A stretch of DNA of 64,000 nt from Hyphomonadaceae bacterium JAD_PAG50586_4 (GTDB lineage Bacteria > Pseudomonadota > Alphaproteobacteria > Caulobacterales > Aquidulcibacteraceae): contig CP096134.1 in NCBI GenBank assembly GCA_023242925.1, positions 1,389,944 through 1,453,943 of the forward strand. The letters are read 5' to 3'. A program made the translations under genes and the position numbers. The notes below the pieces were generated by a model. The model was given only the letters and a program-made list of their open reading frames with translations, searched no databases and was not told the origin of the DNA. How positions within the stretch are numbered: the stretch's first letter is position 1; each line of letters starts with the position of its first letter. Shown piece after piece: positions 8,309 through 18,590 of this stretch.

Positions 8309-10227
8309 GCGCAGCTGAAATCCCCAGCACCCACTGGCCGGCATTGCGGCGGGAAACCGTGCGCGCGCCAATAATCGTCCAGGTTCATTTCGCGCACGAA
8401 GTCGTGGAAGGCCTCTGAGCGTCTATAATCGGGCGCCTCTGGAATCCAGAGCGGAAAGGTCGAGGCTTGGCCGGTGAACACCATATCGTATGCGCCTAGC
8501 GCCAGTGTGATCGAGAACACTTTGCGCTTGTTGAAATTCGACGTGCGCAGCCATTCGCGCATAGCGTTCTGCGCGGCGATGCGATCGGTGTGGCGCGGAT
8601 CGCGCAGCGCCTGAAGTACGATTGGCGGCAATGGCTCATTGTGTTCCAATGAATTCACAATGTGGCGCACCGCCGTTTCATCGCGCCGCCGGATGAATTC
8701 GAGCAAGAGCACAGCGTCGTTGAACTCGGCGTCATTACGCACCAACGTCCGATAGTGCGCCACCGCGCGATCTGTTTGCCCGCGCGCATGCAGCACCCAC
8801 ACCAGATGCTGACGACAGCGGTCGTAAGCGGAATCCAGCGCGACGCAACGCTCCAGCAGCGTCTGCGCGCGGTCGAGATAGCCAAGCTTGTGCATCTGCA
8901 GTCCAAGCCAGAAGATCGCCGTCGTGTTCGACGGATCGAGCGTGATCGCGTGCTCAAGTTCGGCGATGCTGGTCTCCCAATCATAGGGCGCGCCATATTG
9001 CGCCAGCACGCCGCGCAGCGCATGCGCCAGCGAGAGATTGGCATTGAGCTGCAGCGCACGTTCGGTGGCTGTGATCGCTTCCGGCGTGGGGCGCCCCGAC
9101 TTGGCGAAGCTCGCGGCGGCCAGCAATTCCCAGCCGTGTGCGAAGCGCGGATCGGCGACGACGGCTTCCCTTGCGAGCGAAATGCTGCGTTCCAGATCCG
9201 AGCGCGTCACAAACAGCGACCGCGCATGCAGGTAAAGCTCGTACGCTTCAAAGTTCTCCGTGCCGGAGGCCGCGCTGCGCTCGTTCGTGTTCTGCGCCGA
9301 AGCTGAGGCATTGAGTTCGTCGCGAAGCTCTGCGGCGACAGCGCCGGCGATCTCAACCTGGATCGCCAGCAAATTGCGCATTGAAAGCGCGCGTTCGTAA
9401 GTGCGCGTCCAGCGCGTGCGGCCATCTTCGGCGCCGATCAGCCGGACATTGACGCGGACATGCGTCTCTGTGCTGCGTACCGAGCCTTCCAGCACGTGCC
9501 CCACGCCCAATTCGTGTGCGATCGCCGTGGTCGTCACATCGGTGCGGTCGCGATAAGCGAATGAGGACGTGCGCGACACCACCGCCAAACCTTCGACGCC
9601 TTGCAGCACGTTCAAAATCTCTTCCGCCAGCCCGTCGGCGAAGTAGGCGCGGTCGCCAGCCGCCGAGAGATCTTCGAACGGGAGCACCGCGATCCCGGCT
9701 TCCGGCGACGCGGGACTTACGGCGGGCGCGCGTTCCGCTGTCCACAGGCCGCATGCAAGGATCACGAACATCAGCGCGACAGCTGCGAACGGCCGCCATG
9801 ACCGCCGTCGCGGCGTTGGCAGAGCGGGCGCCGTTTCCGAACTCGCAGACACTTCCGGCAAGGGCGGCGGCTCCTGCGGCTGTGCTGCCGCTAAGTCTGT
9901 GTCTTTCGTGCAGAGCGGCAGCATGAAGCGATAACCGCGGCCATGCGCGGTCTCGATATAGGTCGGGTGGCGCGCGTCGTCGCCCAAAGCGCGACGTAGA
10001 TCGCGGATAGTGGTGGTCAGCACCGCTTCTGAGACGAAACGGCCCTCCCAGACTTGATCAAATAATTCTTCCTTACTGACGAGCCGTTGCGCCGCGCGCA
10101 TCAGCGTCACGAGCAAGCAGAACGGCTTCGGTCCAAGCTCGACCAGCCCGCCACTTAGCCACACACGCTGGTCATCTAGATCCACCGAGAGGTGGCCTGC
10201 GCGTAGAATGGTATCCCCGCTCGTCAT
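8305..10227 (-). CDS. CadC-like membrane transcription regulator with FlgO-like and TPR domains
   Basis: 640 residues from ATG 10227 (a GTG at 10269 in the same frame is an alternative; neither has a strong ribosome-binding site). Order: OmpR-type winged helix at about 10-100 (LGPKPFCLLVTLMRAAQRLVS, IRDLRRALGDD, IETAHGRGYRF); proline-rich linker; one membrane helix near 155-175; then a periplasmic FlgO/TolB-N-like domain (IAVLPFEDLSAAGDRAYFAD, SRTSSFAYRDR); then TPR repeats (AITLDPSNTTAIFWLG, RAQTLLERCVALDS). This architecture belongs to the membrane one-component regulators that sense in the periplasm and bind DNA while membrane-bound. Signal and targets are unknown. The preceding 200 bp hold no other gene. 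Confidence 0.85.
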   Translation of the reverse strand: MTSGDTILRAGHLSVDLDDQRVWLSGGLVELGPKPFCLLVTLMRAAQRLVSKEELFDQVWEGRFVSEAVLTTTIRDLRRALGDDARHPTYIETAHGRGYRFMLPLCTKDTDLAAAQPQEPPPLPEVSASSETAPALPTPRRRSWRPFAAVALMFVILACGLWTAERAPAVSPASPEAGIAVLPFEDLSAAGDRAYFADGLAEEILNVLQGVEGLAVVSRTSSFAYRDRTDVTTTAIAHELGVGHVLEGSVRSTETHVRVNVRLIGAEDGRTRWTRTYERALSMRNLLAIQVEIAGAVAAELRDELNASASAQNTNERSAASGTENFEAYELYLHARSLFVTRSDLERSISLAREAVVADPRFAHGWELLAAASFAKSGRPTPEAITATERALQLNANLSLAHALRGVLAQYGAPYDWETSIAELEHAITLDPSNTTAIFWLGLQMHKLGYLDRAQTLLERCVALDSAYDRCRQHLVWVLHARGQTDRAVAHYRTLVRNDAEFNDAVLLLEFIRRRDETAVRHIVNSLEHNEPLPPIVLQALRDPRHTDRIAAQNAMREWLRTSNFNKRKVFSITLALGAYDMVFTGQASTFPLWIPEAPDYRRSEAFHDFVREMNLDDYWRAHGFPPQCRPVGAGDFSCA

Positions 10228-10471
10228 TGGTGGTCGCGTACCATGCGGCTGCACGCAATCTAAAATCACAAGCTCGCAATCAGACTTATCTCAGAACTTT
10301 CTCAGAAGTCTGCCGCGCTGCCGTAAGGGCTTGTTATGGCGCATATATTCGAGCCGCACGCATTTCCTATGCGCGCCTCAGAGCGTTCTCAAGACCATTC
10401 GCCTTCGCTGACGCAGCATCAACGCACGGCTTGCCGCGAGCCGTGGATGCGCGGCGTTCACGGAGGATCTC

Positions 10472-10762
10472 ATGGGGAAAGAAATATGCGTTGCGGTGTT
10501 GGCCTTGGCCTATTTCGGCTTGAGCGCTGGGGAAAGCTTTGCTCTGCCTGCGCCCCAGGAGGAAGCGCCGTTTCGCTTCGTCTACACAGAGGCGGACGTG
10601 AGCACGGCTATTGCACGTCGAGCGCTCGACACGCGGCTGCGGCGTGAAGCGGCGGATTTCTGCCGCACGAGCGTTGGCGGCTCGCCGGTGCTGTTGATGG
10701 GCTGCCGTAGCGCCGTGGTAAGCGCGGCGCGTGCACAACTGCGCCTGCGCATTGGCGACTGA
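10472..10762 (+). CDS. UrcA-family secreted small protein
   Basis: 96 residues with a signal peptide (about 1-25, ending SFALP). The mature part carries the pattern of the UrcA family: FVYTEADVSTAIARRALDTRLRREAADFC, with a second cysteine later (LLMGC), so a disulfide is likely. The role of UrcA proteins is not established; they are common in Caulobacterales and Sphingomonadales. A GGAGG site precedes ATG 10472. A strong hairpin follows the stop, so it is transcribed alone. Confidence 0.78.
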   Translation: MGKEICVAVLALAYFGLSAGESFALPAPQEEAPFRFVYTEADVSTAIARRALDTRLRREAADFCRTSVGGSPVLLMGCRSAVVSAARAQLRLRIGD

Positions 10763-10770
10763 GCATGCTG

Positions 10771-10800
10771 AGGGCCTCGGGGATTGTGGGGAGGCCCTTT
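10771..10800 (+). terminator. Intrinsic terminator after the UrcA gene
   Basis: Arms AGGGCCTC (10771-10778) and GAGGCCCT (10791-10798) form a perfect 8-bp stem with a 12-nt loop that can extend by G-rich pairing, followed by a short T run. It lies 8 bp after the UrcA stop and before the convergent LytTR gene. Confidence 0.75.
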
Positions 10801-10815
10801 CATGTTCTGTCGTCT

Positions 10816-11655
10816 TCATGCTTTGACCGCGTCGCTCTCCAACGCATCGCGATAACGGCGGCTGCCGGCGATGGTGCGCCCGTCCTTTAGGGTGATCTCC
10901 ACGTCGCCCGAAGCCGTCGGCTTGATCGCTGTGATGTTTGACCGGTTCACCAGCCGCGAGCGATGCACGCGCACGAAGCCGCGCGCGGTGAGACGCGCCT
11001 CCCATGCGGCCAGGGTGGCGCGCACGAGATGCGTGCGCCCGGCGGTGTGGAATTCGACGTAATTACCGGCCGCTTCGACGAAGAGGATATCCACAGGGGC
11101 CAGGAACAGCGCCGTGGCGCCGTCGCGGATTTCGATGCGGTCGTCGCCCGCATTCGGGGCGGGGATCGGCTTGCGCGCGGCGATGTAGTCGAAAATCCAA
11201 TAGGTGGCGGCGATGACGGCGTAGGTCAGCACATCCTTGCGCCATTCATAGAACAGCACCGAGCCGACACCTTCGTCGAAGAAGCCGTAATGCGCCTTCG
11301 CCAGCCAGTAGATCGACTCCCGCATCATGAAGATGCCGGCCACGTGGACGATCGCGAATGGGATGGTCAGGCCGAAATGGATCAGGCCCGGGCGGATGAG
11401 ATTGTCCTGCGTCGGCGGCCAGCGCCGGACGGCCATCCCGATCAAGGGCGCCATCGCCACGATCACGAGGGCGCTGGTGACTTCCCAAAGCAGGGGCTCC
11501 CACCAATGGAAGTCGAACCCGGCGCGCCGCATCTCAAGAAAGTCCGACGAGGCGTTCACGGCCACTACCGCGAGCGACACCAGGGCGATGAACGTCCAGG
11601 GCCGCCACTCAAACCGGGCCCAGCCGCTCGTCCCGCTTGTCCCGCCGCTCGTCAC
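10816..11655 (-). CDS. LytTR-domain membrane transcription regulator
   Basis: 279 residues. The N-terminal part has four predicted membrane helices (FIALVSLAVVAVNASS, LLWEVTSALVIVAMAPL, LIHFGLTIPFAIVHVAGIFMM, VLTYAVIAATYWIFDYI). The C-terminal 100 residues are a LytTR DNA-binding domain: VDILFVEAAGNYVEFHT, ATLAAWEARLTARGFVRVH, RSRLVNRSNITAIKP and DVEITLKDGRTIAGSRRYRDAL. Such membrane LytTR proteins act without a kinase; the signal is unknown. The start is GTG 11655; no better start is visible. It is divergent from the acyltransferase gene with 104 bp between them. Confidence 0.88.
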   Translation of the reverse strand: MTSGGTSGTSGWARFEWRPWTFIALVSLAVVAVNASSDFLEMRRAGFDFHWWEPLLWEVTSALVIVAMAPLIGMAVRRWPPTQDNLIRPGLIHFGLTIPFAIVHVAGIFMMRESIYWLAKAHYGFFDEGVGSVLFYEWRKDVLTYAVIAATYWIFDYIAARKPIPAPNAGDDRIEIRDGATALFLAPVDILFVEAAGNYVEFHTAGRTHLVRATLAAWEARLTARGFVRVHRSRLVNRSNITAIKPTASGDVEITLKDGRTIAGSRRYRDALESDAVKA

Positions 11656-11759
11656 CGAGGCTTCTCCGCTGGTCCCGGCTCGCCGCCGGGTGCGGCGCCA
11701 AACTAGCGGGCCGGGGCCGCGCGCGAAAGAAGCAGGGGCTTTTGGAGACGACCTGCCCC

Positions 11760-12958
11760 ATGAACGACCGCCGCTACGACCTCGATTGGCTCCGCATCAT
11801 CGCCTTCGGTCTGCTCATTCTCTACCATTGCGGGATGTTTTACGTGACCTGGGATTGGCACGTGAAATCGAGCCGCGCGAGCGACGCGATCGAGCCGCTC
11901 ATGCTGCTCACCAATCCTTGGCGGCTCTCCTTGCTCTTCCTTGTCGCCGGCGCGGCCTCGCGCTTCATGGTCGATAAGATGAGCGCCTGGCGCTTCACCA
12001 GCGCGCGGATGGGCCGGCTCTGGCCGCCGCTTTTGCTGGCCGTGTTTGTGATCGTGCCGCCTCAGGCCTATTACGAAGTGCTTGAGGCGATCCAACACAA
12101 CCCGCCAGCGGAAGCGGCGCAGTTTCCACTGTCGGTCGAGAACTTCTACCAGCGCTACGTCACCGCCTCGGGCCATTGGTGCGATTCCGACGGCTGCCTG
12201 ACGACGCCGACCTACAATCATATGTGGTTCGTCGCCTACCTCATCCTCTACACGCTGGCGCTCGTGCTGGCGGCGCCGCTGCTTCGCCGCGTGCCGAAGA
12301 TCTTTCTGTGCTGATTGGCGGCCCTGGCCTCATTGTCACGCCTTGGTTCATCATGGCGACGCTGCGCGTGACGCTTTTCCCGATCTTCGGCGAAAGCCAC
12401 GATTTCCGCGAAGATTGGTATCTGCACGCGCTCTATCTCAGCATCTTCCTGTTCGGGTTCGCCATCGCCAAGCACGAGCCATTCTTCGAGCGCTGCGTGA
12501 AATTGCGCTGGTTCGCATTGGGCATTGCGCTCGCATGCTGGGCAGCGCTGGCGACGTATTTTGCGCTTGCGCCAGAGACGCCGCCGGAATGGATGCGCGC
12601 GACGTTCCGCGCTGTGCGCGAACTCGACGCTTGGTGCGCGATCGTCGCCTGCATCGGTTTTGCGCATCGCCATCTGCGCAACGCAGACGGGCCTATGCGG
12701 CGCCTGCTCACACAAGCGATCTTTCCGTTCTATCTCATCCACCAGACCATCATTGTCGTTGCCGGCCATTATCTCGATCCGCTTCAGCTGCCGCTCTGGA
12801 TCGAAGCTCCGCTGCTGGTTGGAACCACCGCGCTCGGCTGTTGGCTTTTCTTCGATTTGGGGCGCCGGGTTCCGTGGCTGCGCGTATGGATCGGTTTACC
12901 CTCGAACGGGGGGCACGCGTGCTACGATTCAGAAAGTCTTATAGGGGAGGCGCGCTAA
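11760..12958 (+). CDS. Acyltransferase 3 family membrane protein (one frameshift)
   Basis: Repaired length about 399 residues. It begins MNDRRYDLDWLRIIAFGLLILYHC, the N-terminal signature of the acyltransferase-3 (OpgC/OafA-like) family with the conserved R and H, and has about ten hydrophobic helices in total (e.g. LYLSIFLFGFAIA, TQAIFPFYLIHQTIIVVAG). The family moves acyl groups onto sugars, glucans or antibiotics at the membrane; the substrate here is unknown. The frame is lost near 12295-12306 by what looks like one missing base between LLRRVPKIF and SVLIGGPGLIV. An inverted repeat follows the stop. Confidence 0.82.
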
Positions 12959-12964
12959 GCCTCT

Positions 12965-12984
12965 GGCGGGCCGAAAAGCCCGCC
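12965..12984 (+). other. Short stem-loop between acyltransferase and 41-aa gene
   Basis: Arms GGCGGGC (12965-12971) and GCCCGCC (12978-12984) with a 6-nt loop CGAAAA. No T run follows, so it may attenuate or protect mRNA rather than terminate. It lies 14 bp before the start of the small membrane-protein gene. Confidence 0.4.
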
Positions 12985-12998
12985 GCCCGGAGCAAGAA

Positions 12999-13124
12999 AT
13001 GTTCTTCTGGTTCCTTGTCGCAGTTGGCATCGTTGTCGGCCTCACGTTGTTGGGCGCCTTTCTTTCACGGCGTGACAGCGGCTGGGGCGACGACGGCCCG
13101 ATGGGCCCGTGGGCGGACCACTAA
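12999..13124 (+). CDS. 41-aa single-pass membrane protein
   Basis: The frame ATG 12999 to TAA 13124 encodes one strongly hydrophobic helix (FFWFLVAVGIVVGLTLLGAF) followed by SRRDSGWGDDGPMGPWADH. A GGAG sequence lies 7 bp upstream of the ATG. The positive residues directly after the helix and the negative tail suggest an N-out or hairpin-free small membrane protein. No family is recognised. Codon choice is like that of its neighbours, which supports real coding. Confidence 0.55.
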   Translation: MFFWFLVAVGIVVGLTLLGAFLSRRDSGWGDDGPMGPWADH

Positions 13125-13185
13125 GTGCGAGCACTAGGTTTCGCTTGCCAGCAGCGCGCGCCAGCGTCTTACATGACGAAGACGC

Positions 13186-13671
13186 ATGAATTCGGTCTTC
13201 CAAATCCGCCGCGCCGTGTCGCGCGATGCCGAAGCGATCGCCAAGCTGGCGACGGCGGCGGCGGCCGAGGAGGGCGCCTCCGCGCTCGAGGTCGATCGCA
13301 TCAAGGCGCACGCGTTCGGCTCGAGCCCGCTCTTCGAAGCTTGGGTCGCGCAAGAGCGCCGCAACAGCCCGCTCGTCGCCCACGCTATCATCACCAAAAG
13401 CTATGACATGCGCCGCGCCTGTCCAAGCCTCGTGCTCTGCGAGCTTTACGTCGCACCTGAGTTCCGCCGCTCGGGCCTCGCCCGCAAGATGATGTCGGCT
13501 GTGGCGCAGCGTGCGCGCGATTTGGGCGCGCGCGAGCTTGCGATCACGACAGGGGTTGAAAACGAAGTCGCACAGCGCTTCTTCGCCGCTATAGGGGCGC
13601 ATCCGCGCCAGGCGGCTGTCTTCATGATGTCGGCTGACGGCATCGAATGGCTGGCCGCTGAAGGTCTTTAA
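13186..13671 (+). CDS. GNAT-family N-acetyltransferase
   Basis: 161 residues. The GNAT core is visible: strand CELYVAPEFRR followed by SGLARKMMSAVAQRARDLGA, matching the acetyl-CoA pyrophosphate loop (R/Q-x-x-G-x-G/A, here RRSGLA) and the following helix, then LAITTGVENEVAQRFFAAIGA as the C-terminal strand-helix. The acceptor cannot be predicted. The gene stands alone between the 41-aa gene and the M2 peptidase gene, which begins 18 bp after it. Confidence 0.8.
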   Translation: MNSVFQIRRAVSRDAEAIAKLATAAAAEEGASALEVDRIKAHAFGSSPLFEAWVAQERRNSPLVAHAIITKSYDMRRACPSLVLCELYVAPEFRRSGLARKMMSAVAQRARDLGARELAITTGVENEVAQRFFAAIGAHPRQAAVFMMSADGIEWLAAEGL

Positions 13672-13689
13672 GTCACGAGAGGGGATAAG

Positions 13690-15529
13690 ATGATCGCGAA
13701 ACCGTTGTTGAAGGCGGCGGCGTCCTGGATTGCCATTGCCGCGTTCGCGGCCGCATGTGCGACCACGCCCACCCAACAAGCCGCCACGACGCCCGCTGCA
13801 ACGCCCGAAGCCGCGCAAGCCTTCGTGGATAACTCAGAGCGCGAACTGATGGCGCGCTCCGAATACGAGGGCCGCATCGCTTGGGTGTATAGCACCAATA
13901 TCAATTACGACACTGAATGGCTGCTGCAACGCGCCGACGCCGAAGGCACCGAGACCCGCGTTCGTATCGCCAGCGAAGCGGCGCGCTATCAGGGCCTGAA
14001 CCTCTCGCCCGAAACGCAGCGCAAGCTCAACATGCTGCGCCTGGGCCTCACGCTGCCCGCGCCGCAACGGGAAGGCGCCGCCGATGAGCTTTCGCAAATC
14101 ACGACGCGCTTGGCTTCGACCTACTCGACCGGCCGCATCGATTACCAGGGCCGCCAAGTCACGCTCGACGACCTCGAAACCCTGATGGGCGCCGAGCGCA
14201 ATCCGGCACGTCTGCAAGAAATGTGGACCGAATGGCATGACGTCGCTGCTCCCATGCATGACGATTACGCGCGCATGGTCGAAATCGCCAACGAGGGCGC
14301 GCGCGACCTGGGCTACGAGAACGTCGCGCAAATGTGGCTCTCGAAATACGACATGCCGGCCGACGATATGGAGCAGGAGGTCGAGCGCCTCTGGGGCCAG
14401 ATGGAGCCCTTCTACGAGCAGCTGCACTGCTTCGTGCGCAATCGCTTGAGCGCCAATTACGGCGAAGCGGTCCAGCCGCGCACCGGCCCGATCCGCGCCG
14501 ATCTACTCGGCAATATGTGGGCGCAGGATTGGTCGGCTTTGATGCCGATCGTACGTCCGCGCGGGAGTGCGGCGACTTACGACACCACGCAATTGCTCAC
14601 GCGCGCCGGCTACACGCCGGTGACGATGACGGAGGCGGCCGAGCGCTTCTACACCTCGCTCGGCATGGCTGAATTGCCGGACACGTTCTGGCAGCGCTCG
14701 CTGCTCACGCGCCCGCGTGACCGCGATGTCGTCTGCCACGCGTCAGCCTGGGACATCGACAACGTCGAGGATCTGCGCGTGAAGCAATGTATCCAGATCA
14801 ACGCCGAGCATTTCCAAACCATCCACCACGAACTCGGCCACAATTTCTATCAGCGCGCCTACAATCAGCAGCCTTTCCTCTTCCGTGACGGCGCGCATGA
14901 CGGCTTCCACGAAGCGATTGGCGATTTCATCGCGTTGAACATCACGCCGGACTATCTGGTCGATATCGGTTTGCTTCGCCAAAATCAGGTGCCGTCAGCC
15001 GCCGCCGACACGAGATCTCTTGCTCGAACAAGCGCTCGGCAAGATTTCGTTCCTGCCGTTCGCGCTGGCGATGGACCAATGGCGTTGGCAAGTGTTCGAC
15101 GGCCGCATCACGCCGGAGCAATACAACACGGCCTGGTGGGAGATGCGTGAGCGCTACCAGGGCATCCGTCCGCCGGTCGAGCGTTCGGCCGCGGGCTTCG
15201 ATCCGGGCGCCAAATATCACATCGCCAACAACGTGCCGTATCTGCGCTACTTCTTGTCGTACGTGCTGCAATTCCAATTCTACGAGGCGGCCTGCCAACA
15301 AGCCGGCTGGGAAGGCCCGCTGCATCGCTGCACGGTTTATGGCAATCGCGAAGTCGGCGCGCGTTTCAACCGAATGCTGGAAATGGGCTCCTCGCAGCCT
15401 TGGCCGGATGCGCTCGAAGCCTTCACAGGTACGCGGCAAATGGATGGCGGCTCAATGGTCCGATACTTCCAGCCCTTGATGACCTACATGGAAGAACAAA
15501 ACCGAGGTCAAGATTGCGGATGGGATTGA
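13690..15529 (+). CDS. M2-family peptidyl-dipeptidase (ACE-like), lipoprotein (one frameshift)
   Basis: Repaired length about 612 residues, normal for bacterial homologues of angiotensin-converting enzyme, which release dipeptides from C-termini. An N-terminal lipoprotein-type signal ends AAFAAAC. The zinc site is [10 protein letters not shown] (HExxH) with the downstream glutamate in HEAIGDF. Late conserved segments are [12 protein letters not shown] and the C-terminal region [14 protein letters not shown]. The frame shifts near 15010-15016 by one extra base (or two missing): removing one joins PSAAADT to [17 protein letters not shown] strong bidirectional terminator follows the stop. Confidence 0.9.
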
Positions 15530-15535
15530 TCAAAG

Positions 15536-15566
15536 AAACGGGCGCTCTCTGGAGCGCCCGTTTTTC
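15536..15566. terminator. Strong intrinsic terminator between convergent genes
   Basis: Perfect 12-bp stem AAACGGGCGCTC (15536-15547) with GAGCGCCCGTTT (15552-15563), 4-nt loop TCTG, and a T run on the plus strand. The A run before the stem gives a weaker terminator on the minus strand. It separates the M2 peptidase gene from the convergent KASIII gene, which ends at 15567. Confidence 0.9.
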
Positions 15567-16685
15567 TTAAGCGCTCTTCTGCACGAAGATCGAGCCTGCG
15601 CTGTAGCCGGCGCCGAACGAGCAGATGAGGCCGCGATCGCCGGTTTTGAAATCGTTGGAATGCAGGTGGAACGCTATGATGGAACCGGCGCCGGCCGTGT
15701 TGCCGTAGGTGTCGAGCACCGTGGGCGCTTCGTCTTGGCTGGCTTCGTGGCCCAACACGCGCTCGGCAATCAGCCGGTTCATGTTGGAATTGGCCTGATG
15801 CAGCCACAAGCGCTTCAGATCGCTCGGCTTTAGATCAAGTTCCGCCATGTGTTGGAGGATCATCTCCGACACCATTGGCACGACTTCCTTGAACACTTTG
15901 CGGCCTTGCTGCGTGATCAGCTTGTCTGCATCATCGCGATGGGCCTCGTCGCCGCGATTGAGGAAGCCAAAATTGTTGCGGATATTGTTGGAAAAGCGCG
16001 TCTGCAGCTTTGAGCCCAAAATCGCCCACGCGCCGCGCGGCGCGAGGTCGGCGCGCTCCACCAGTATCGCCACGGCCGCGTCGCCAAAAATGAAATGCGT
16101 ATCGCGATCGCGCAGGTTGAGGTGGCCAGTGCAGAGCTCCGGGTTCACGACCAACACTGAACGCGCATGCCCCGCGCGAATAATGTCGCTCGCGTTCTGG
16201 ATCGCGAACGTCGCCGATGAGCAGGCGACGTTCATGTCGTAGCCAAAGCCGCCCGCGCCCAACGCGTTCTGCACCTCGATCGCCAGCGCCGGGTAGGGCC
16301 GTTGCAGCGACGAGCACGAACAGATCACGGCGTCTACATCCATCGCATCGCGCTCGGCGCGCTCCAAAGCTTGCTTGGCCGCGAGCACGGAAACTTCCGC
16401 CTGCAGCGAGAGCGCCTCGTTTGGCCGCTCCGGAATGATCGGGACCATCCGGTCGACATCGAGCATGCCGTCCTTCTCCAGCACGAAGCGATGCTTGATG
16501 CCGGAGGCTTTCTCGATGAATTCCACGCTCGAAGGCAGCAGCGCCTGCGTCTCGCCAGCCGCGATCGCGGCCGCATGTTCGGCGTTGAAGCGCTCAACGT
16601 AAGCGTTGAACGAGGCCACCAATTCGGCGTTGGAGATCGTGAACGGCGGCGTGTAGAGGCCGGTTGCGGAGATGACGACGGTCAA
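15567..16685 (-). CDS. Beta-ketoacyl-ACP synthase III-type thiolase-fold enzyme
   Basis: 372 residues, longer than typical FabH (about 317) because of an extended N-terminal region ([20 protein letters not shown] ... [15 protein letters not shown]). The catalytic triad is complete: Cys in NVACSSATF, His in WLHQAN and Asn in YGNTAGAGS. The long form resembles the group in Pseudomonas that feeds beta-oxidation products into fatty-acid synthesis rather than the initiating FabH; that subgroup call is from memory of sequence and is tentative. It is transcribed alone, facing the M2 peptidase gene across a terminator. Confidence 0.88.
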   Translation of the reverse strand: MTVVISATGLYTPPFTISNAELVASFNAYVERFNAEHAAAIAAGETQALLPSSVEFIEKASGIKHRFVLEKDGMLDVDRMVPIIPERPNEALSLQAEVSVLAAKQALERAERDAMDVDAVICSCSSLQRPYPALAIEVQNALGAGGFGYDMNVACSSATFAIQNASDIIRAGHARSVLVVNPELCTGHLNLRDRDTHFIFGDAAVAILVERADLAPRGAWAILGSKLQTRFSNNIRNNFGFLNRGDEAHRDDADKLITQQGRKVFKEVVPMVSEMILQHMAELDLKPSDLKRLWLHQANSNMNRLIAERVLGHEASQDEAPTVLDTYGNTAGAGSIIAFHLHSNDFKTGDRGLICSFGAGYSAGSIFVQKSA

Positions 16686-16753
16686 AGCTCTATCCCACCT
16701 CGCGGCCGAGCCGCCCTGCGGCCTTCGGCGTTAGCCCGTGGGGCCAAGTTCCG

Positions 16754-17576
16754 TCAATCACCCGCCCCAGCGGCAGGGGGTAGAAGCAGCCAATCGGGGG
16801 GATCGAGCCTGATTTCCTTGCCGCCGGCGGTCAGCGGCGCCTCTGCCGCCAGCGCCCGGTCCAGCCGGAGCAGGGCGAGCGCCCGGCCGTCCGCGCCCGT
16901 TCGCACGCTCCCTAATTCGGCCGCGCCCGCCAGCACCGGGGTCCCAAACGCTGGCGCTTTGCCCTCGAACACGATTGCGCAGAATTTCTTCCGCGTCGTC
17001 GCCCGCCGCTTCATCCGGCTGACGTTCTCCTGGCCGACAAAGCAGCCCTTGTTGAAGGCGACGCCGTTGAGCTCATCGAGCAGCGCCTCCAAGGCGAACA
17101 CCTCATCGGCGCCAGCGTCCCGCGCCAAATCCGGCACGCCGAGCGCGATGCGTTTTGCTTTAAACGCAGCAGCGCCATCGACGATTGCCGAGATCCCTTG
17201 GCGCAATTTTCCGCCAACCCAGTGTTGCCAAGCGAGGATCAGGCGTCGCGCCTTCAAACGCTGTGTTGCTCACAACCACATCAAACTGCGCGCTCAAATC
17301 TTCCAGCGTCGCGTCCGCGCGTAATTTGTACATCGAGAGCCGGCGGAAGAGATCTTCGCTGCGCGCGGGATCTATATCCAGCAGCACGCCATCGGCCTCG
17401 GCCCAGACGAACATATCCGCCAGCACCTTGCCCTGTGGGGTAAGGAGGGCTGAATGTACCACAGGCGCCTGGTCCAGTCGGTCCAGTTCCTGCGTCAGCA
17501 CGTTGTTCAAGAATTTGCGCGCGTCCGGCCCGGAAACGCGGATCAGGGTGCGGTCGAGGCGGGTGGGGCCGGTCAT
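16754..17576 (-). CDS. ygfZ: Folate-binding protein YgfZ / CAF17-like (one frameshift)
   Basis: Tetrahydrofolate-dependent factor needed for repair or maturation of certain Fe-S enzymes. Repaired length about 273 residues. The N-terminal part has LIRVSGPDARKFLNNVLTQ and LLTPQGKVLADMFVW; the C-terminal part has the family signature KGCFVGQE, containing the conserved Cys. The two halves are in different frames: removing one base in 17165-17215 (for example in CCAAGG) joins LGWRKIAP to GISAIVDGAAAFKAKR. The start ATG 17576 is 91 bp from the divergent GT9 gene. The frameshift is likely a sequence error. Confidence 0.88.
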
Positions 17577-17667
17577 GGCGACCACTTGGCCCGCCAGCCA
17601 AGCGGCTGCAACCCTTCGGCTTGTTGACTTGGCTTTTACCAGGGGCGCCCCTAACCCCCGCATACAC

Positions 17668-18590
17668 ATGGCCAACGTGCTCTTCCTCGCCCCCGCCGAT
17701 CTCGGCGAAACCGTGCTCGCCACAGGCGCGCTGGCGCATGAGCTGCGCGACGGGGATAAACTTACCGTCGTCTGCGCACCGGACGCCGCGCCGCTCTTCC
17801 GCGCCGCGCCCGGCTTGGTCGCCCTGCATCAAAGTGAGGGCTTTGCCCTCTGGCTCAGCCTCATGCGCGCGCGCTTCGATGTGCTGATCGATGCACGCAA
17901 CGGCTTGCGCGGCCGCACGCTCAAAGCCGCGCGCCGTCTTATCCTCAAACCGCCGGAGCGCCTGCGCCATCGCGCCGAAGATTGGGCTGAACTCGTCGGC
18001 GCCGAACGCGGCCTTGAGCCCAAACTCTGGCTCGATGACAGGGCGCGTCAGCGCGCCGCTGAGATCGCGTCCGATGCGACGCCTCTCATTATCCTCGCGC
18101 CCGGTGGCGCATCGAGCGCCAAACGCTGGCCACATGAGCGCTTCGCCGCCGCCGCGCGTCGTCTCGCCACCGGCGCAATCGCCAATGCGCGCGTGCTCTC
18201 GATCGGCGCAGCCCCCGCGACGCTGAGATTACCCGCTCCATCAGCTCAAGCCTTGACGCCGACGGCGTCCCCGCCGCCGATCTCGGCGCCGGCGTTGATC
18301 TGCTGGCGGCCGCAGCGCTTATGGAGCGCGCCACGCTCTGCCTCGGCAACGACAATGCACTCACCCACATCGCCGCGGCCGTCGGCGCGCCGACGCTGAC
18401 GCTGTTCGGCCCCACCGACGAACGCGTCCGCGCGCCCTATGGCCCACGCACGCGCACGCTGCGCGGTCGTTCTTTGGAACAGATCGCCGCGCAGCCGGAG
18501 CTAGACGGGCGCGGCGCAATGGAGGATGTCAGCATCGACGCGGTGGAAGCAGCCGCGCTCGATCTTTTGCACGCCGGAGGGCTAAGATGA
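17668..18590 (+). CDS. Glycosyltransferase family 9 (heptosyltransferase-like; one frameshift)
   Basis: About 307 residues after repair. N-terminal ANVLFLAPADLGETVLATGAL replaces the usual phosphate-contact loop of GT9; the C-terminal half has LAPGGASSAKRWPHERFAAAA and then LGNDNALTHIAAAVGAPTLTLFGPTDE, the family's sugar-nucleotide motif. Probably adds a sugar to lipopolysaccharide core or a similar glycolipid. A missing C in the five-C run 18212-18216 breaks the frame; restoring it gives IGAAPRDAEITRSI. The stop TGA overlaps the pyrC ATG (ATGA), so the two are translationally coupled. Confidence 0.85.
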
